Part shown: piece after piece, positions 1 to 10,940 of the stretch
Layout: each line of letters opens with the position of its first letter
How positions within the stretch are numbered: the first letter of the stretch is position 1
DNA from: Crenobacter caeni
GTDB lineage: Bacteria > Pseudomonadota > Gammaproteobacteria > Burkholderiales > Chromobacteriaceae
Assembly: GCF_010435965.1 (NCBI RefSeq)
Contig: NZ_JAAGAA010000009.1
Location: 62,001 to 126,000 of the forward strand
Direction: 5' to 3'
DNA length: 64,000 bases
Translations under genes and position numbers: made by a program
The notes under the pieces: generated by a model
What the model was told of the DNA's origin: nothing
What the model saw: the letters and a program-made list of their open reading frames with translations, nothing else
The model's database searches: none

Positions 1-32
1 TTCAACTGCCAATTTCGTATGAGAGGAACATC

Positions 33-134
33 ATGCAAGACCTTATCTGGCTGACGGGAGCAGGGCTGCTGTATCTGGCCGCCTACGGCCTGACCGCCGC
101 CTACGACAGTTTGATGTTCAGGAGGGCGCCATGA
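33..134 (+). CDS. Small membrane ORF upstream of kdpF
   Basis: A 33-residue ORF beginning MQDLIWLTG, with one hydrophobic stretch (about residues 4-21) followed by a charged C-terminus (FRRAP). A GAGGAAC ribosome-binding-like sequence lies 5-12 bases before the ATG. Its stop overlaps the kdpF start (ATGA), which implies translational coupling to the kdp operon. It is too short for standard gene callers. Tiny membrane ORFs just ahead of kdpF occur in other bacteria but have no assigned function that I know. That it is a real single-pass accessory peptide of the Kdp complex is inference from the coupling and the membrane-like sequence. Confidence 0.55.
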   Translation: MQDLIWLTGAGLLYLAAYGLTAAYDSLMFRRAP

Positions 135-220
135 ATCTGATGATGTGGCTGTCCGGAGCCATGGCGCTGGGCTTGGGTGTCTGGCTGGTATACGCGCTCC
201 TGAACGCGGAGGACATCTAA
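131..220 (+). CDS. kdpF: K+-transporting ATPase small subunit KdpF
   Basis: A 29-residue single-span membrane peptide ending [10 protein letters not shown], which matches the conserved C-terminal signature of KdpF (VYALINAE in E. coli, also 29 residues). KdpF stabilises the KdpFABC complex in the inner membrane. Its start overlaps the stop of the preceding 33-residue ORF, and its stop is followed by kdpA after one base, so the three are tightly coupled. The AGGAGG sequence at 120-125 serves as its ribosome binding site. Confidence 0.9.
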   Translation: MNLMMWLSGAMALGLGVWLVYALLNAEDI

Positions 221-221
221 G

Positions 222-1910
222 ATGATTTCCTTCTCCTTGTTGATGGCGCTGTTCATGGCGCTGCTCACCCTGAGCGTGCGGCCTATGGGCGCCTGGATGG
301 CTCCGCTGGCCGCCGGCAGTCTGCCATCGCGATGGCAGGCACTCGATGCGTGGCTGCTCAAGCTGTTCGGTGTTGACGGACGAGGCATGAACTGGCGCGA
401 ATATGCGCTGGCGGTGCTGACGTTCAGCCTGCTGGGGCTGCTGGCTCTGTATGCGCTGCAGCGACTGCAGGGCGTGTTGCCACTCAATCCGCAGCAGATG
501 GGGGCAGTGGAGGCCGGTTCGGCATTCAATACCGCGGTGAGCTTCGTCACCAATACAAACTGGCAGGGTTATGCCGGTGAAAGCACCATGAGTTACCTCA
601 CCCAGATGCTGGGTCTGGCAGTTCAGAACTTTCTGTCCGCCGCGACGGGCATTGCCGTGGCGTTTGCGCTGATGCGGGGTTTTGCCCGCCGCGAAAGCGC
701 CGATCTTGGCAACTTCTGGGCCGATGTGCTGCGTGTGTCGGTATACCTGCTGCTGCCCTTGTCCTGTGTGCTGGCCCTGCTGCTGGTCAGCCAGGGGGTG
801 CTGCAGAATCTGTCCGGCTACATCAGCTTCACGGGGCTGTCCGGCCAGGTGCAGACGCTGGCCATGGGGCCGGTGGCCTCGCAGGAAGCCATCAAGATGC
901 TGGGCACCAATGGTGGCGGCTTCTTTAACGCCAACTCGGCACACCCGTTCGAAAATCCGAGCGACCTATCCAACCTGCTGCAGATGCTGGCCATCTTCCT
1001 GATTCCGGCCGGGCTCACGCATACCTTTGGCCGTATGGTGGGCGACAAGCGTCAGGGCTGGGCCATTTACCTTGCCATGAGCGTGATGTTCGTGGCCGCA
1101 GCCTACGCGCTTGCGTACTTCGAGCTGCAGGGCAACCCGCTGCTGACGGCTCTGGGCGTAGAGAGCGTTGCCGGCAACATGGAGGGCAAAGAAATCCGCT
1201 TTGGCGTGGTCGGCAGTGCGCTGTTTGCCACCATTACGACCGCCGCCAGCTGTGGTGCAGTGAACGCGATGCACGACTCTTTTACCGCGCTGGGCGGCAT
1301 GGTGCCGATGTGGCTGATGCAGCTAGGCGAGGTGGTGTTCGGCGGGGTGGGTTCCGGTCTGTACGGCATGCTGATCTTCGCCGTATTGGCTGTTTTTATT
1401 GCCGGCCTGATGGTTGGCAGAACACCTGAATATCTTGGCAAGAAGATCGAAGCTTTCGAGATGAAAATGGTGGCGCTGGTCATTCTGGTAACGCCCCTGC
1501 TGGTATTGCTGGGCACCGCAGTCGCCGTCGTGGCGGCACCAGGGCTGGCAGGACTGGCCAACCCGGGCGCACACGGTTTTTCCGAAGTGTTGTACGCGTT
1601 TTCATCCGCCGCCAACAACAACGGCAGCGCATTTGCCGGCCTGTCTGCCAATACGGCGTTCTACAACGCGCTACTGGGTATTGCCATGTGGTTCGGCCGC
1701 TTCGCCATCATCGTGCCCGTGCTGGCTCTGGCCGGTTCATTGGCCGCCAAGAAAACACTGCCGCAGACCGCGGGGAGCATGCCCACCCATGGTGCTTTGT
1801 TCGTCGCGCTGCTGGTCGGCAGCGTGCTGCTGGTCGGTGCACTGACCTATCTGCCGGCCCTGGCGCTGGGGCCGATTGTCGAGCACCTGACCATCTGGTC
1901 CGGCCGTTAG
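222..1910 (+). CDS. kdpA: K+-transporting ATPase channel-like subunit KdpA
   Basis: 562 residues, close to the usual length of about 557. KdpA is the K+-selective, channel-related subunit of the high-affinity Kdp pump. It carries four pore-loop repeats that select K+ from the periplasm. Visible here are many hydrophobic spans and pore-loop motifs such as [14 protein letters not shown], the [18 protein letters not shown] segment, and [13 protein letters not shown] near residue 465. The ATG at 222 follows kdpF by one base. It is the first large gene of kdpFABC and is followed after 10 bases by kdpB. No truncation or missing region was seen. Confidence 0.97.
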   Translation: MISFSLLMALFMALLTLSVRPMGAWMAPLAAGSLPSRWQALDAWLLKLFGVDGRGMNWREYALAVLTFSLLGLLALYALQRLQGVLPLNPQQMGAVEAGSAFNTAVSFVTNTNWQGYAGESTMSYLTQMLGLAVQNFLSAATGIAVAFALMRGFARRESADLGNFWADVLRVSVYLLLPLSCVLALLLVSQGVLQNLSGYISFTGLSGQVQTLAMGPVASQEAIKMLGTNGGGFFNANSAHPFENPSDLSNLLQMLAIFLIPAGLTHTFGRMVGDKRQGWAIYLAMSVMFVAAAYALAYFELQGNPLLTALGVESVAGNMEGKEIRFGVVGSALFATITTAASCGAVNAMHDSFTALGGMVPMWLMQLGEVVFGGVGSGLYGMLIFAVLAVFIAGLMVGRTPEYLGKKIEAFEMKMVALVILVTPLLVLLGTAVAVVAAPGLAGLANPGAHGFSEVLYAFSSAANNNGSAFAGLSANTAFYNALLGIAMWFGRFAIIVPVLALAGSLAAKKTLPQTAGSMPTHGALFVALLVGSVLLVGALTYLPALALGPIVEHLTIWSGR

Positions 1911-1920
1911 GAGAGCCAAC

Positions 1921-4059
1921 ATGAGTCACAAGAAAATGGTTTTGCCGCTGTTCGACGCGCAGTTGTTGCGTCCTGCCCTGCTCGACAGCGTGCGTAAGCT
2001 GGCACCGCGCGAGCAACTGAAAAATCCGGTGATGTTCGTGGTGTACCTGGGCAGCATGCTGTGCAGCGTACTGTGGGTGATGGCCTTGCTGGGAAAGGGC
2101 GACGCGCCGGCTTGGCTTACCGGCAGCATCGCAGTGTGGCTGTGGTTCACCGTCCTGTTCGCCAACTTTGCGGAAGCGCTGGCCGAAGGACGCAGCAAGG
2201 CCCAGGCCGCGAGCCTGAAAGGGCTGCGCCAGGCCACTTGGGCCAAGAAATTGGCGGCACCGCATTGCCATGGCGCCAAGCTCGCGCTGGTGGAGTCTAC
2301 CGATCTGCGCAAGGGCGACGTTGTCGTAGTACAGGCCGGTGAGGTGATTCCCTGCGACGGCGAGGTGATCGAAGGCATTGCCTCGGTCGACGAGTCGGCC
2401 ATTACTGGCGAGTCGGCGCCGGTGATTCGCGAGTCCGGCGGCGATTTCAGCTCGGTGACCGGCGGCACCCGCGTGCTGTCCGACTGGATCGTGGTGCGCG
2501 CCACCGTCAACCCGGGCGAGACCTTTATCGACCGCATGATCGCCATGGTGGAAGGAGCCAAGCGGCGCAAGACGCCGAATGAGGTCGCGCTGACCATTCT
2601 GCTGCTGGCGTTGACCCTGGTATTCCTGCTGGTGACGGTGACGCTGCTGCCGTTCTCGGTGTATAGCGTGGACGCTGCCGGTAGCGGCGAGGTGATCTCG
2701 CTGCCGGTGCTGCTGGCGCTGCTGGTATGCCTGATCCCGACCACCATCGGCGGCTTGTTGTCAGCCATTGGCGTGGCCGGCATGAGCCGGCTGATGGCGG
2801 CCAACGTCATCGCCACTTCCGGCCGTGCGGTGGAGGCGGCCGGCGACGTGGATGTGTTGCTGCTGGACAAGACTGGCACGATTACCTTCGGCAACCGCCA
2901 GGCATCGGCCTTCCTGCCGGCTCCCGGCATCAGTCAGAACCAGTTGGCGGAAGCCGCCTGGCTGGCCTCGCTGGCGGACGATACCCCGGAAGGCAAGAGC
3001 ATCGTATTGCTGGCGCAGCAGCAAACCCGCGCCGTGGCCCCGCGCCACGACGGCGTGCTGAGCGAAAGCCAACTGGGGCAGGGCACCTTGCAGGCGCTGC
3101 ACCAGGGTCTGGAACCGCCCGGGGCCAGCTTCGTTCCGTTCACCGCACAATCGCGCATGTCCGGTGTCAACGTGGCCGGGCGCCAGATCCGCAAGGGGGC
3201 GGTGGACGCCATCCGCCGCTATGCGGAAATGCTGGGCGGCACGCTGGAAGACGCTGTTAACAGCGCCGCCGACAAGGTGGCCAGCCGTGGCAGTACGCCG
3301 CTGGTGGTGGCCGAAGGGGCCCGGGTGCTGGGCGTGGTGGAACTCAAGGACGTGGTGAAACCTGGCATCCGCGAACGTTTCGCCCAACTGCGGCAGATGG
3401 GGATCAAGACAGTGATGATTACCGGCGACAACCGGCTCACCGCTGCCGCCATTGCCGCCGAAGCCGGGGTAGACGACTTTCTGGCCGAGGCCACTCCGGA
3501 AAACAAGCTGAAGATGATTCGCGACTACCAGGCGCGCGGCCAGCTGGTCGCCATGACTGGCGACGGCACCAACGATGCGCCCGCGCTGGCGCAGGCCGAT
3601 GTGGCGGTGGCGATGAACAGCGGTACCCAGGCAGCACGTGAGGCGGCCAATATGGTGGATCTGGATTCCAGCCCCACCAAGCTGATCGAAGTGGTGGAAA
3701 TCGGCAAGCAGATGCTGATGACGCGTGGGGCGCTGACGACCTTCAGCCTGGCCAACGACGTGGCCAAGTACTTCGCCATCATTCCGGCTGCCTTTGCCGC
3801 CACCTATCCACAACTGGGCTTGCTCAACGTGATGCAGCTGGCCAGTCCCGCTTCGGCATTGCTGTCGGCGGTGATCTTCAATGCGCTGATCATCATCGCG
3901 TTGATCCCGCTGGCGCTCAGGGGGGTGCGTTACCGGGCGTTGGGGGCTGATGCGCTGCTCAAGCGCAACCTGCTGGTCTATGGCTTGGGTGGCCTGTTGC
4001 TGCCTTTCGTCGGCATCAAGCTGATCGACCTGATCCTGGTTGCATTGGGGCTGGTGTAA
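1921..4059 (+). CDS. kdpB: K+-transporting P-type ATPase subunit KdpB
   Basis: 712 residues; the catalytic P-type ATPase subunit of the Kdp pump, which hydrolyses ATP to drive K+ import. The actuator-domain TGES motif lies in [12 protein letters not shown]. The phosphorylation motif DKTGT has its Asp at about residue 316. The hinge motif [16 protein letters not shown] is present, as are the flanking membrane helices. AGGAGAG at 1910-1916 sets the ATG at 1921. It lies between kdpA and kdpC in the usual order, and all catalytic motifs look intact. Confidence 0.98.
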   Translation: MSHKKMVLPLFDAQLLRPALLDSVRKLAPREQLKNPVMFVVYLGSMLCSVLWVMALLGKGDAPAWLTGSIAVWLWFTVLFANFAEALAEGRSKAQAASLKGLRQATWAKKLAAPHCHGAKLALVESTDLRKGDVVVVQAGEVIPCDGEVIEGIASVDESAITGESAPVIRESGGDFSSVTGGTRVLSDWIVVRATVNPGETFIDRMIAMVEGAKRRKTPNEVALTILLLALTLVFLLVTVTLLPFSVYSVDAAGSGEVISLPVLLALLVCLIPTTIGGLLSAIGVAGMSRLMAANVIATSGRAVEAAGDVDVLLLDKTGTITFGNRQASAFLPAPGISQNQLAEAAWLASLADDTPEGKSIVLLAQQQTRAVAPRHDGVLSESQLGQGTLQALHQGLEPPGASFVPFTAQSRMSGVNVAGRQIRKGAVDAIRRYAEMLGGTLEDAVNSAADKVASRGSTPLVVAEGARVLGVVELKDVVKPGIRERFAQLRQMGIKTVMITGDNRLTAAAIAAEAGVDDFLAEATPENKLKMIRDYQARGQLVAMTGDGTNDAPALAQADVAVAMNSGTQAAREAANMVDLDSSPTKLIEVVEIGKQMLMTRGALTTFSLANDVAKYFAIIPAAFAATYPQLGLLNVMQLASPASALLSAVIFNALIIIALIPLALRGVRYRALGADALLKRNLLVYGLGGLLLPFVGIKLIDLILVALGLV

Positions 4060-4105
4060 ACAGCATGCGGTCCGTCACGGCGGACGCTGCATAAGGAGCA
4101 AGAGC

Positions 4106-4702
4106 ATGAATATCGCAATCGAACAGCAACAGGGCCGCGACAAGGCTGGTGTGTGGGGGCCGGCGGCACGGATGCTGCTTGGGCTGAGTCTGCTGCTGGG
4201 CATCGCCTATCCGTTGGCGGTGACCGGCGTGGCGCAAGTGCTGATGCCGCATGCGGCAAACGGCTCGCTGATCGTCAAGGATGGCAAGACCGTCGGCTCG
4301 GCGCTGATCGGCCAGAATTTCCAGCGGGCCGATGAATTCTGGAGCCGGCCGTCCGCCACCGGCGGCAGTGCCTACAATGGCGCCGGCTCGGGCGGCAGCA
4401 ACCTGGGCCCGTCCAACCCGGCGCTGCACAAGGTCGTGGCGGAACGCATCGCCGCGCTGAAGGCGGCCGGGCCGGTGCCGGTCGGGCCCGTGCCGCAGGA
4501 TCTGGTCACGGCCTCCGCCAGCGGTCTTGACCCGCATATCAGCCTGGCGGCGGCGCTGTACCAGATTCCGCGGGTGGCACAGCAGCGCAAGCTCGATGCA
4601 GCCAGGCTGCGCGCGCTCATCGATGCCCATACCGAGCATGGCTGGTTCGGCGATAATGCCCGTGTCAACGTGCTGCAACTGAATATGGCGCTGCCGCGCT
4701 GA
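4106..4702 (+). CDS. kdpC: K+-transporting ATPase subunit KdpC
   Basis: 198 residues. There is one N-terminal membrane helix (about residues 16-38) and a periplasmic domain with the typical KdpC blocks: GQNFQRADEFWSRPSAT, YNGAGSGGSNLGPSNP and DLVTASASGLDPHIS. KdpC assists K+ binding and ATP use by KdpB. I chose the ATG at 4106 over an in-frame upstream ATG at 4040, because 4040 lies inside kdpB and AAGGAGC sits 6-12 bases before 4106. It is the last gene of kdpFABC, and kdpD begins 95 bp later. Confidence 0.96.
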   Translation: MNIAIEQQQGRDKAGVWGPAARMLLGLSLLLGIAYPLAVTGVAQVLMPHAANGSLIVKDGKTVGSALIGQNFQRADEFWSRPSATGGSAYNGAGSGGSNLGPSNPALHKVVAERIAALKAAGPVPVGPVPQDLVTASASGLDPHISLAAALYQIPRVAQQRKLDAARLRALIDAHTEHGWFGDNARVNVLQLNMALPR

Positions 4703-4797
4703 ACCGCCAGATGCAATAGCCGGCCTGCAGCCGCCTTTGACGCGGCGTGCGGGCCTTTTCCGTGCATGCCATCAATTTTGAACCGATGTAACCGATC

Positions 4798-7422
4798 ATG
4801 ACTGACGACGATCGCCGCCCCGATCCAGATGCTTTGCTCGCCTCGTTGCCGCCTGCGCGTGGGCGACTCAAGCTGTTCTTTGGTGCCGCACCCGGCGTGG
4901 GCAAAACCTACGCCATGCTGGCCGAGGCGCAGGAGAAGCGTGCCGCGGGCCTGGATGTGGTGGTTGGCTGGGTGGATACGCACGGCCGCGCCGAGACCGA
5001 GGCGATGCTGTCCGGGCTGGAGCAGTTGCCACGCCTCAAGCGTGAACATCGGGATTGCGAACTGGATGCTTTCGACCTGGATGCCGCGCTGGCGAGGCGG
5101 CCTGCCATCCTCGTGGTCGACGAACTGCCGCACAGCAACGCCCCCGGCTGCCGCCACCCCAAGCGCTGGCAGGACGTAGAAGAGTTGCTGGCTGCAGGTA
5201 TCGACGTATACAGCGCGATGAACGTGCAGCATCTGGATAGCCTCAACGATGTGGTCAGCCGCGTCACGGGCGTGGTGGTGAGCGAGACCGTGCCGGACCA
5301 TGTGTTCGATCAAGCCGATGAAGTGCGGCTGGTGGACTTGCCGCCGGACGATCTGCTGCAAAGGTTGGCCGCCGGCAAGGTCTACCTGCCCGAAGTGGCG
5401 CAGCGCGCCGCCGCCAACTTTTTCCGCAAGGGAAACCTGATCGCGCTGCGCGAACTGGCACTGCGACGGCTGGCAGACCGGGTGGACAGCCAGATCCGCG
5501 CTCAGCGTGCGATCCAGGACCACACGCCGGTTTCCGGCAGCAACTTCGGACTGTTGCTGTTGATCGATGATGACGGCAACGAGGACGCTATCCGGCAGTG
5601 CGCCCGGCTGGCGCGGGCGCTGGAAGCGCCGTGGCACGCGATATGGCTGGACGATGGTCGCCAGCATGACGCCGTGCACGATCAGGTGCAGGCGGCGTTG
5701 AAGCTGGCTGCCGAGCAGGGGGCCGTCACGCTGGTGCAGTCCGGTCGGGACAACGCCCGCCTGCTGGCCGATTACGTGCGGCGCCACAATCTGTCGCTGC
5801 TGGCTTTGCACCGGCAGTCGTATCCGACACGGCTGTTGAGGACGTTAAAGCGGCAGGTGCCAGAACTACACGTGCTGCTGCTGGCCTCCCCGGACAGGCA
5901 CACGGACCGCAAGCCTTTGCGTCTGGGTTGGCCATTGCGGGGCTGGTGGCAGACCGTGTTGCTGTGTCTGCTGGTGACTGTGGTGGCGTTGCCGTTGCGC
6001 GGCCTCTTGGAGCCGGCCAACCAGGTGATGCTGTATTTGCTTGTGGTGCTGTGGAGTGCAGTGCGTTATGGCCGGGCTCCGGCGGCACTGGCCGCCGTGC
6101 TGGCGGTGGGCTTGTTCGATTTCTTTCTGGTGCCGCCCTATCTCACTTTTGCGGTGTCCGATGTGCAGTACCTGATCACCTTTGCGGTGATGCTGGTCGT
6201 CGGCCTGGTGGCCGGGCAACTGGTCGCCAGCCAGCGGCAGAGCGCCGATATGGCTCAGCAGCGCGAGGCGCATACCCGCATCCTGTTCGAGTTATCGCGC
6301 GATTTGGGCCAGGCGCTGCTCGAAGAGCAGGTCGGGGAGGCTACGGCGCGCTACCTGCACAGCGGCTTGGGCGCGCGCATCGACCTGTGGCGACCGGTGG
6401 GGGAGGACGATCACTTGCAGCCGCAGCAGCAGAGCCTGCCAGGGACGGATAGTGCCATCGTGCGCTGGTGTTTCGACCACGGAGAGGCCGCCGGGCAGGG
6501 CACCACCACTTTGCCCAACTCTCCGCTGCTGTACCTGCCGCTGAAGGCGCCGATGCGCACGCGTGGGGTGCTGGTGCTGTCGTTGCCGCAGCCGGCGCAG
6601 CTATCCGACTTCGCTACCCGCCGGCTGTGCGAGGCCGTGGCCGCATTGGCGGCGCAGACGCTGGAACGACTGCATTACATCGATGTGGCGCAGCAGACGC
6701 TGCTGAATATGGAGGCCGAACGCATGCGCCATTCCTTGCTGGCCGCGTTGTCGCACGACCTGCGCACGCCACTTACCGCCCTGACCGGCAACACCGAGAC
6801 CTTGGCACGCAAGCTGCAGCGTGCGGGTTCTCCGTTTTCCGACGACGTGTTGCTGCTACAGCAGCAGGGTCAGCGCATTGCGCGGCTGGTGACCAACCTG
6901 CTGGAGATGGCTCAACTGCAAGTCGGCAGCATGACTCTGAAAAAGGAGTGGTTGCCGGTGGAGGAACTGGTGGGCGGTGCGATCGCCGCGCTGGGCGGTG
7001 CGCTGGACGGGCATATCCTGCGTACAGACATCGAACCGGACTGTCCTCTGATCCATGGCGACCCGGTACTGCTGGAGCGGCTGCTGGTGAACCTGGTGGA
7101 GAATGCGGCCAAGTACAGCCGTGCCGGCAGTGAGATCCGTATCCGTTGCGCCGGAGAGAACGGCTGCATCGTGCTGCGGGTTGCTGACCAAGGCGTCGGC
7201 TTACCGCCAGGCGACATTGGCTGGCTGTTCCACGCCTTTAGCCGTGGGAACCGCGAATCCAGCGTCAGCGGGGTAGGGCTTGGTCTGGCGATATGCCGTA
7301 CCATTGCCGATGCGCACGAGGCGAGGCTGGAGGCCGAGAACCTGCCAGGGGGAGGTGCCTGCTTCACCCTGACGCTGCCGTTGCTGGCGCAGCCGTCGCT
7401 GGATTTTCCGCAGGAGAACTGA
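4798..7422 (+). CDS. kdpD: Sensor histidine kinase KdpD
   Basis: 874 residues, against about 894 in E. coli. The domain order is: N-terminal KdpD domain with Walker A GAAPGVGKT (about residue 30) and DELPHSNAPG; a USP-like region (about 250-370); a cluster of four membrane helices (about 395-480); a GAF-like region; and a HisKA domain with ALSHDLRTPLT (phosphoacceptor His about residue 653). The ATPase domain has NLVENAAKYS, DQGVGLPP and GVGLGLAIC. The protein senses low K+ or osmotic stress and phosphorylates KdpE. It stops one base before kdpE starts, so the two are coupled. Confidence 0.96.
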   Translation: MTDDDRRPDPDALLASLPPARGRLKLFFGAAPGVGKTYAMLAEAQEKRAAGLDVVVGWVDTHGRAETEAMLSGLEQLPRLKREHRDCELDAFDLDAALARRPAILVVDELPHSNAPGCRHPKRWQDVEELLAAGIDVYSAMNVQHLDSLNDVVSRVTGVVVSETVPDHVFDQADEVRLVDLPPDDLLQRLAAGKVYLPEVAQRAAANFFRKGNLIALRELALRRLADRVDSQIRAQRAIQDHTPVSGSNFGLLLLIDDDGNEDAIRQCARLARALEAPWHAIWLDDGRQHDAVHDQVQAALKLAAEQGAVTLVQSGRDNARLLADYVRRHNLSLLALHRQSYPTRLLRTLKRQVPELHVLLLASPDRHTDRKPLRLGWPLRGWWQTVLLCLLVTVVALPLRGLLEPANQVMLYLLVVLWSAVRYGRAPAALAAVLAVGLFDFFLVPPYLTFAVSDVQYLITFAVMLVVGLVAGQLVASQRQSADMAQQREAHTRILFELSRDLGQALLEEQVGEATARYLHSGLGARIDLWRPVGEDDHLQPQQQSLPGTDSAIVRWCFDHGEAAGQGTTTLPNSPLLYLPLKAPMRTRGVLVLSLPQPAQLSDFATRRLCEAVAALAAQTLERLHYIDVAQQTLLNMEAERMRHSLLAALSHDLRTPLTALTGNTETLARKLQRAGSPFSDDVLLLQQQGQRIARLVTNLLEMAQLQVGSMTLKKEWLPVEELVGGAIAALGGALDGHILRTDIEPDCPLIHGDPVLLERLLVNLVENAAKYSRAGSEIRIRCAGENGCIVLRVADQGVGLPPGDIGWLFHAFSRGNRESSVSGVGLGLAICRTIADAHEARLEAENLPGGGACFTLTLPLLAQPSLDFPQEN

Positions 7423-7423
7423 A

Positions 7424-8119
<696 letters not shown>

Positions 8120-8277
8120 TCCGCCGCACGGGTGGCGGTGACTGCATGCCCAGTAGTGCTGCAATACAGCATGGCATCTTGCTGACGTGAGCGGGTAGGA
8201 ATATGCTCCGCGCAAATGCTGATGCCATGCTGTTTTGTGTGGCAGGCTTATTCTCCTTCCTGCCTCCAAGGATGCTC

Positions 8278-10143
8278 ATGCAGTCCACCCACAATAAAGC
8301 CACGTTTGGCATCACGCTGGCGGCTCTAGGCGTTGTCTATGGCGACATTGGCACCAGTCCGCTGTACACCCTGAAAGAGTGTTTCAACATTGGCGCGCTG
8401 CCGCTGCAACCGGCGAATATCCTTGGCATCCTGTCCCTGGTGTTCTGGGCCATCCTGCTGGTGGTCACCTGCAAGTACGTCATGCTTGTGTTGCGCGCTG
8501 ACAAGAAGGGCGAAGGCGGCATCATGGTTTTGATGGCGCAGTCCTGGGCCTATCTGAGCCGCAAGTCCCGTCGCAAGGCCATGCTGCTTGGTTTGATTGG
8601 CGCCTCCTTGTTCTACGGCGACGCCATCATCACGCCAGCCATGTCCGTGCTGTCTGCTGCAGAAGGGTTGAAGCTGGTCAGCCCGACGCTCGACCCCTAT
8701 GTGCTTCCCCTGGCCCTCGTCATCCTGATCGCGCTCTTCCTGATCCAGAAGCACGGCACCGCCAGTGTTGGCAAACTGTTCGGGCCGATCATCGTGGTCT
8801 GGTTTACCGTGCTTGGGCTGTGGGGGACGCTGGCGATTGTGCAACGCCCTGAAGTGCTGCTGGCGGCTAATCCCTGGTATGCGATCAACTTTTTGCTGAC
8901 GCACGGTTGGGCCGCTTTTCTGCCGCTAGGCGCGGTGGTATTGGCTCTGACCGGGGCGGAGGCACTGTACGCAGACATGGGGCATTTCGGCAGGAAACCG
9001 ATCGAGATCGCCTGGCTGGGCCTGGTCATGCCCGGGCTGCTGCTCAATTATTTTGGCCAGGGGGCCTTGCTGTTGGCCAACCCGAGCGCGATTGAAAACC
9101 CGTTTTACTTGCTGGCACCCAAATGGGGGCTACTGCCGATGATCGGCTTGGCCACGGCGGCCACCATCATCGCGTCGCAAGCCGTCATCTCGGGCGCCTA
9201 CTCGCTGAGCCAGCAGGCCATCCAGCTGGGCTTCAGTCCGCGCATGTCCATCCAGCACACTTCTGACCGTGAGATTGGCCAGATCTACATGCCGTTCGTC
9301 AACTGGGCGCTGCTGGCTGCGGTGATCGTGGTCATCGTCGGCTTCAAGTCCTCGGCGAATCTCGCGGCGGCCTATGGCATCGCCGTGACCGGCACCATGG
9401 TCATCACCACCATGCTGCTATACGTCGTCATGCGCTTGAATTGGCGCTGGCCCCTGTGGCTGGCTGGCAGCGTGACGGCGCTCTTCTTGTGCATTGACTT
9501 GGTGTTTTTCTCCTCCAACCTGCTGAAAGTGGCGCACGGGGGCTGGCTGCCGCTGTTGATCGGCATTGTGATACTCGTGTTGTTCCTGACCTGGAAACGC
9601 GGACGCGAGCTGCTGATGCAGCGGCTGGACGAGCAGGCCATTCCGCTGGAGAGCTTCATCGAGAATATGGAGGTATCGTCGCCGACCCGCGTACCAGGCA
9701 CGGCCGTCTTCATGACCAGCTCTAGCCATGGCGTGCCCCATGCGCTGCTGCACAACCTCAAGCACAACAAAGTGCTGCACGATCGTATCGTGCTGCTGAC
9801 CGTACGCACCCGTGAAGAGCCCTTTGTGGCGCCCGCTGACCGGCTGGCCGTCAAACGCTTGTCGGCGTCGTTCTGGCAAGTCATCGCCGAATACGGGTAC
9901 AAGGAGACCCCCAACGTCAACGAACTGCTTGAGCTTGCCGAGGTGCATGGTCTCGCCTTCGAGGTGATGGATACTTCGTTCTTCCTGTCGCGCGAATCGC
10001 TGATTTCGACCGAACGCCCCGGCATGGCACGCTGGCGAGAAAAGCTGTTCGTGTGGATGAGCAAGAATGCCCTCAAGGCAACGGACTTTTTCCAGATCCC
10101 CGCCAACCGTGTCGTCGAGCTGGGCTCTCAGATCGAGTTGTAA
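8278..10143 (+). CDS. kup: Low-affinity K+ uptake protein Kup
   Basis: 621 residues (E. coli Kup has 622). A K+/H+ symporter of the inner membrane. The N-terminal block LAALGVVYGDIGTSPLYTLKECF is diagnostic, about 12 hydrophobic spans follow, and the cytoplasmic C-terminal domain ends with a Kup-like FFLSRESLIST motif. I chose the ATG at 8278 because AAGGA lies five bases upstream and the N-terminus then matches E. coli Kup. The open frame extends up to 8203 and a second ATG lies at 8272. It sits 158 bp after kdpE, clustering constitutive and inducible K+ uptake together. A hairpin at 10160-10195 follows. Confidence 0.95.
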   Translation: MQSTHNKATFGITLAALGVVYGDIGTSPLYTLKECFNIGALPLQPANILGILSLVFWAILLVVTCKYVMLVLRADKKGEGGIMVLMAQSWAYLSRKSRRKAMLLGLIGASLFYGDAIITPAMSVLSAAEGLKLVSPTLDPYVLPLALVILIALFLIQKHGTASVGKLFGPIIVVWFTVLGLWGTLAIVQRPEVLLAANPWYAINFLLTHGWAAFLPLGAVVLALTGAEALYADMGHFGRKPIEIAWLGLVMPGLLLNYFGQGALLLANPSAIENPFYLLAPKWGLLPMIGLATAATIIASQAVISGAYSLSQQAIQLGFSPRMSIQHTSDREIGQIYMPFVNWALLAAVIVVIVGFKSSANLAAAYGIAVTGTMVITTMLLYVVMRLNWRWPLWLAGSVTALFLCIDLVFFSSNLLKVAHGGWLPLLIGIVILVLFLTWKRGRELLMQRLDEQAIPLESFIENMEVSSPTRVPGTAVFMTSSSHGVPHALLHNLKHNKVLHDRIVLLTVRTREEPFVAPADRLAVKRLSASFWQVIAEYGYKETPNVNELLELAEVHGLAFEVMDTSFFLSRESLISTERPGMARWREKLFVWMSKNALKATDFFQIPANRVVELGSQIEL

Positions 10144-10159
10144 GGTTGGCGAACTTAGG

Positions 10160-10195
10160 AGGAGTGCTCCGACAAGAAATTTTGTCGGCACTCCT
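10160..10195 (+). terminator. Hairpin downstream of kup
   Basis: Two stacked stems: AGGAGTG with CACTCCT, then, after a 2-nt bulge, CCGACAA with TTGTCGG around a 6-nt loop. It starts 17 bases after the kup stop. There is no long T-run, so it could be a weak terminator or an mRNA-stabilising hairpin. Confidence 0.6.
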
Positions 10196-10340
10196 TGCCT
10201 GCAACAGTGCCGGTTACCGGTCGGTGACCGCCCAGATCCATCGGATCTTCTGACTGCTCGTCCCTAGCCTGCGGCTTCATCTCGTGCCAGTGATCAGCCC
10301 TTCAATACGCCTGCAGTGCCCCGTCCAAAATGGCCAGTGC

Positions 10341-10880
10341 TTACCGGGCTGCGAAGTCCTGCAAATCGTGGGCAATCTCTTGCCACTGTTCGGTGCAGAT
10401 CGGGACCCTGGCCAGATAGCGGACAAAAAAGGCGCCTTCTGCGGCCAGAAAGGCCATACGCAGATGCCTTTCTTCGTCGGTTTTCGCCGAGAAGTCACCC
10501 ATGCGGTCTGCGTACCAGTGCATGACTCCATCCATCCTGCTGTCGGTGCTCGCCAGTGCGGCGAGCGTCGCAGCCAGGCGACTGTTCGCATCTTCAGGCG
10601 GAGCAAGCATGGTCTGGATGTGGGCACGAACTCGATCACGCAAAGTGGGGGTTTCACCCGCACGTTGTTCAAACGCCATCCTCTCCTGCTGCAACCATCG
10701 CTCAAGCAGTGCCTCGATCATGCCTTCCCGGCTGGCGAACACCGATTGCACCGTGGCCTTGGAAAGACCGGAGGTCGTCGCCACCGCGCCGAACGAGAGA
10801 CCGGAGGGGCCCGAGGTGAACACGACTTGCTCGACGGAGTCCAGTAAGCGCTCACGGTCTACGGTTCGGGGTCTCGTCAC
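10341..10880 (-). CDS. TetR-family transcriptional regulator
   Basis: 179 residues. The N-terminal TetR helix-turn-helix covers about residues 8-52 (LDSVEQVVFTSG, FGAVATTSGLSKATVQSVFASREGMIEALL). The C-terminal ligand-binding part includes a TetR_C-type segment (RMDGVMHWYADRMGDF, AFLAAEGAFFVRYLA). It is transcribed divergently from the SugE-like exporter at 10941, with a perfect 14-bp palindrome at 10907-10920 between them. This is the classic layout for a repressor of an adjacent efflux gene and of itself. The ligand is unknown; a cationic compound would fit the SMR neighbour (inference). Confidence 0.88.
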   Translation of the reverse strand: MTRPRTVDRERLLDSVEQVVFTSGPSGLSFGAVATTSGLSKATVQSVFASREGMIEALLERWLQQERMAFEQRAGETPTLRDRVRAHIQTMLAPPEDANSRLAATLAALASTDSRMDGVMHWYADRMGDFSAKTDEERHLRMAFLAAEGAFFVRYLARVPICTEQWQEIAHDLQDFAAR

Positions 10881-10906
10881 TTTTCATTGCTCCGCTGTCT
10901 TGTTAC

Positions 10907-10920
10907 GATACGATCGTATC
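10907..10920. promoter_or_regulatory. Palindromic operator between tetR and SMR gene
   Basis: GATACGATCGTATC is a perfect 14-bp palindrome in the 60-bp divergent intergenic region. It lies 20 bp from the exporter ATG and 26 bp from the tetR start. Its length and symmetry fit a TetR-family operator; binding is inferred from position only. Confidence 0.7.
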
Positions 10921-10940
10921 TTAACAGGGAAGTGCCTGCG

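Noticed and set aside
8203-8277. Longer Kup beginning at 8203
   Set aside because: No ribosome site there, and the E. coli-like N-terminus starts at 8278 with AAGGA five bases upstream.
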